From NCBI RefSeq assembly GCF_002250705.1, contig NZ_NMVP01000023.1, positions 248,001 through 312,000 of the forward strand: a stretch of 64,000 nucleotides of DNA, read 5' to 3'. A program made the position numbers and the translations under genes. Shown here one piece after another: positions 61,107-64,000 of the stretch. This DNA is from Enemella evansiae (GTDB taxonomy: Bacteria; Actinomycetota; Actinomycetes; Propionibacteriales; Propionibacteriaceae). Under the pieces are notes generated by a model, which worked only from the letters and a program-made list of their open reading frames with translations, did not search any database and was not told where the DNA came from. The stretch's first letter is position 1, and each line of letters opens with the position of its first letter.

Positions 61107-61449
61107 CGTTGGCTGAGCGAGGGAGGTACGACCGACTCGAAGTCATGCCCCCGCTCATCGAGTAGCAACCCCGGCGCAGCGGAGCCACATCCCTCCGCTC
61201 ATCGAGTAGCTCGCGCAGCGAGCGTGTCGAGATGAGCGTGTCGAGATGAATCGAGCCTGCCACCCGTTGGCTGAGCGAGGGACGTACGACCGAGTCGAAA
61301 CCACGCCATCCGTTCATCGAGCAGCAACCCCGTCGGAGCGGAGCCACATCCCTCCGCTCATCGAGTAGCTCGCGCAGCGAGCGTGTCGAGATGAGCGTGT
61401 TCGAGATGAATCGAGCCTGCCACCCGTTGGCTGAGCAAAGGAGGTACGA
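61107..61449. repeat. mixed cluster of family A and B REP-like units
   Basis: Family A units start near 61108, 61264 and 61424 (GTTGGCTGAGCGAGGGAGG type) and family B units near 61152, 61198, 61312 and 61357 (CTCATCGAGTAGCTCGCGCA), in an A-B-B-A-B-B-A order, so a block of about 155 bp appears duplicated. The last A unit is cut at about 61449, exactly where Rhs-like coding begins. Confidence 0.88.
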
Positions 61450-62469
61450 CCGACCACGCCGACAACACCTGGACCTACAACTACAACCTGCAGGGCCAAA
61501 AACCAGCGGGGATGACCCGGACACCGGCCGTTCCAGCCGCAGCTACGACGTGGCCGGGCAAATGCTCACCTCGACCAACGCCAAGGGTGAAACCCTCGCC
61601 TACACCTACGACCAGCTCGGCCGCAGAATCAGCCTCCGCACGCTACGTCCAGTTCGCCGGTCAGACCGTGGCCATGCGCACCAGCAGCAACGACTTCGAT
61701 GTCTACACGCTCTGGCCCGACCTCAACAACACCGCTGCCTGGCAGGTCCAAAACACCAACGGGGCGGTCACCACTCAGCGCACCACCCCCTACGGCGCAC
61801 CCCGTGATATGGCGACCCGGTTTGCCTCCGATTGTGGCTTCGTGCAGGGCCTGAACGACCCCGCACTCGGTATGATCCGCATCGGCGCGCGCGACTACGA
61901 CCCCGCCACCGGCCGGTTCCTCCAACCCGACCCGATCCTGGATGCAAGCAGCAGCTCGACCCAGTGGAACGCATACGGCTACGGCAACAAACAACCCCAC
62001 CGATCAACCCGACCCGACCGGACTCCGCCCCGACGACATGGACGGGCAGATGTACACCAGATACCTCCAGGTATTCAACGGCAGCAAGAAGAAGGGTTAC
62101 AGCCATACACAATCACAAATGCGCGCAAACAATGCCGCTTACAGAACACCCTCCTGGCGGGCCGGTGGTGTCAGTTACAAGCAAGGCTATGGAATCAAGG
62201 GGTACCGTTACCAGGAGGCTGATCGAAGGTTCAGAAACTCGCGTGCTGCATACTCGAAACCTATTGCCAAAGCCCCAAAAACAAAGGCTGCGACCAAGCT
62301 AATAGCTTACCTCCATCCAGGCCGATTCTATGATCGGTACAGCAGGAATGGTTACGGATTAACACCGACCTCTTGGGCCGATATTAACAAGGCATACGGC
62401 TCGCAAACTCCACCCATGCTCCAGCCGGATCCCTGTGGGGTCGGAGTAACGTCGGGGGAAGAATCGTAG
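61449..62469 (+). pseudogene. Rhs/YD-repeat protein remnant with intact C-terminal toxin-like tip
   Basis: Rhs homology is spread over three frames: TDHADNTWTYNYNLQGQK (frame of 61449), then DVAGQMLTSTNAKGETLAYT, then ARYVQFAGQTVAMRTSS to GARDYDPATGRFLQPDPI, then NNPTDQPDPTGLRPDD. The breaks fall near 61500 (one A missing from an A run), 61640 (a deletion) and 61990 (one A too many). The last frame continues as a unique tip of about 140 residues (YTRYLQVFNGSKKKG ... YKQGYGIKGYRYQEADRRFR ... GVTSGEES) that ends at TAG 62469. It is lower in GC than its surroundings. No start codon or secretion region remains. The tip is unlike any toxin I can name. Confidence 0.75.
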
Positions 62470-62493
62470 AGTATAGAGCAATGCCTATCAAGA

Positions 62494-62895
62494 ATGGGAG
62501 CACTATCCATGTCGGAACCTACTATTTCCCCAAGCCGTAGCAGGCCGCAGTCCTGGCAACGAAAGCTACTTGAGCGACTCGCGCATGAAGACTTCGATGG
62601 GTCGACATGCCTTTTGGGACAACTGGAGTCGTTTCATGTTTCTCCAAGCTGGTCCGACAGCCTCAGCTTCCTTATTTTTCCAGAGAATCCTGTGCCGATT
62701 CCACAGATCCAAAAGGGGATACCAGTCGAGGCGGAAGCCGAGGATACTGATGGCGAGACAATTTCTATACTTTTGTCGGTGACAGACGACGGAGTGCCCG
62801 AGGAAGTCATGATCTATAGACAGGACGGTCGCCCGATCAATATAGACCCCAGTTCCATACCCAATCGATTGAAGGGATTCGTGGTCAACGGCTGA
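62494..62895 (+). CDS. putative Rhs immunity protein
   Basis: 133 residues from ATG 62494; ATG 62509 (MSEPTISPS) is an alternative. It is a small acidic protein: an N-terminal helix (SWQRKLLERLAHEDFDG), LESFHVSPSWSDSLSFLIF, then a beta segment ETISILLSVTDDGVPEEVMI and RQDGRPINIDPSSIPN. The layout resembles DUF6984-like immunity proteins, but this is a weak match. Position directly after an Rhs toxin tip, small size, acidity and low GC all support an immunity role, which is inference. Confidence 0.6.
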   Translation: MGALSMSEPTISPSRSRPQSWQRKLLERLAHEDFDGSTCLLGQLESFHVSPSWSDSLSFLIFPENPVPIPQIQKGIPVEAEAEDTDGETISILLSVTDDGVPEEVMIYRQDGRPINIDPSSIPNRLKGFVVNG

Positions 62896-63310
62896 CGTCT
62901 GGTGAACCGGTCCGGGGGAAATTGGAGCCTGGCCCGGTATCCCGGACAAAGTGGCCGCGGTCTTCGCCACTGATGGCCTTGAACCGCCACCAGATAGATG
63001 GGCAGCAGCCACCTGGTCGGCCGGCCCCGCGATGGCGGCGGCGAACGAAGGCCCGGCCGGACCACTCGGCGAAGCCCCGGATACTTGGGGTGAACCAAGA
63101 CGGTCGGCTCGTCCAGACTCGGCCGGAGCCCCCGCTCAGACGTGACGACCAGGCGTACCGCGTGGTGGGGACCGGGGACGGGTGTCGAACCCGTCTCAAC
63201 GGCATCAGCGGGCGTGTGAACGCAAACCGGTGTCCAAACGGCCCACAGATCTCCGCGAATCGGTGGTTTCTGCGGGTAGACTTGCCATGCTGTAGGGAGA
63301 TAGGAGACCC
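62896..63310. promoter_or_regulatory. gyrB upstream region
   Basis: No gene supported in these 415 bp. The gyrB promoter should lie near the end (TAGACTTGCCATGC about 63276-63290) with TAGGAG before the ATG. A tRNA-like T arm at about 63162-63196 on the minus strand was examined and rejected. The first part may be degraded coding DNA, but no recognisable protein remains. Confidence 0.4.

Positions 63311-64000
<690 letters not shown>

Noticed and set aside
61107..61449. insertion sequence remnant
   Set aside because: No transposase coding or terminal inverted repeats with target duplication; the repeated blocks are explained by REP-like units.
62566..63012. 148-aa open frame on the minus strand
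   Set aside because: Overlaps the better-supported immunity candidate on the other strand and has no recognisable domain or ribosome site.
63162..63196. tRNA- or tmRNA-like T arm with ACCA on the minus strand
   Set aside because: The T stem-loop (ACGGG, TTCGACA, CCCGT) is good, but 12 bases separate it from the CCA instead of 8, and no matching 5' acceptor, D arm or anticodon arm is found upstream. At most a relic.

Overview
The window comes from the replication-origin region of a high-GC actinobacterial chromosome (coding DNA roughly 68-72% GC by eye, GTG starts frequent, many start codons 6-10 nt behind a TANNNT box). The order parB-parA / rsmG-jag-yidC-yidD-rnpA-rpmH / dnaA / dnaN / gnd / recF-DUF721 / gyrB is the actinobacterial origin core. 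DNA style, the dnaN-gnd-recF linkage and a DyP-encapsulin pair make a Propionibacteriaceae-like organism my best guess; no rRNA is present to prove it.

Layout. 1-5975: GNAT protein, small membrane protein, SURF1, DUF3817 protein, parB-parA with three parS sites inside the parA coding sequence, a TetR/DHFR-like pair and rsmG. 5993-8626: the ribosome/membrane-insertion string jag, yidC, yidD, rnpA, rpmH. 9097-11683: dnaA, a TetR gene and the likely oriC (DnaA boxes plus an AT-rich stretch). dnaN does not follow directly; it lies 10 kb away, after thrC, a macrodomain protein, an apparently iron-regulated DedA protein, a desferrioxamine-type siderophore operon (desA, desB, fused desC-desD) and a PQQ-type dehydrogenase lipoprotein. 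22.0-35.3 kb: transporters, regulators, an M81 (MlrC) gene, panC bracketed by two DnaA-box repeats, and a large helicase-nuclease. 35.5-43.6 kb: gnd, then an IclR-controlled sugar-diacid operon expected to end in 2-oxoglutarate. 44.0-49.7 kb: a MarR-controlled acyl-CoA-type catabolic cluster. 49.9-55 kb: a YdcZ transporter, a very small secreted peptide with its own histidine kinase and LuxR-type regulator, then recF-DUF721. 55.2-61.1 kb: a hydrolase, a four-protein membrane module of unknown function, and encapsulin with its DyP peroxidase cargo. 61.4-62.9 kb: a lower-GC Rhs relic with intact toxin tip and putative immunity gene. gyrB starts at 63311 and runs off the window.

Two families of palindromic REP-like repeats (about 36-41 bp) sit in many intergenic gaps. 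One copy lies in frame inside the UxaA-type dehydratase gene, one supplies a stop codon, and one marks the junction of the Rhs relic.

The best candidate for an undescribed system is the 54-residue secreted peptide ending in a two-cysteine loop, encoded just before a membrane histidine kinase and response regulator and placed directly upstream of recF: a possible peptide-signalling cassette built into the replication cluster. The membrane module at 56014-59227 and the DnaA-box repeats around panC are next.
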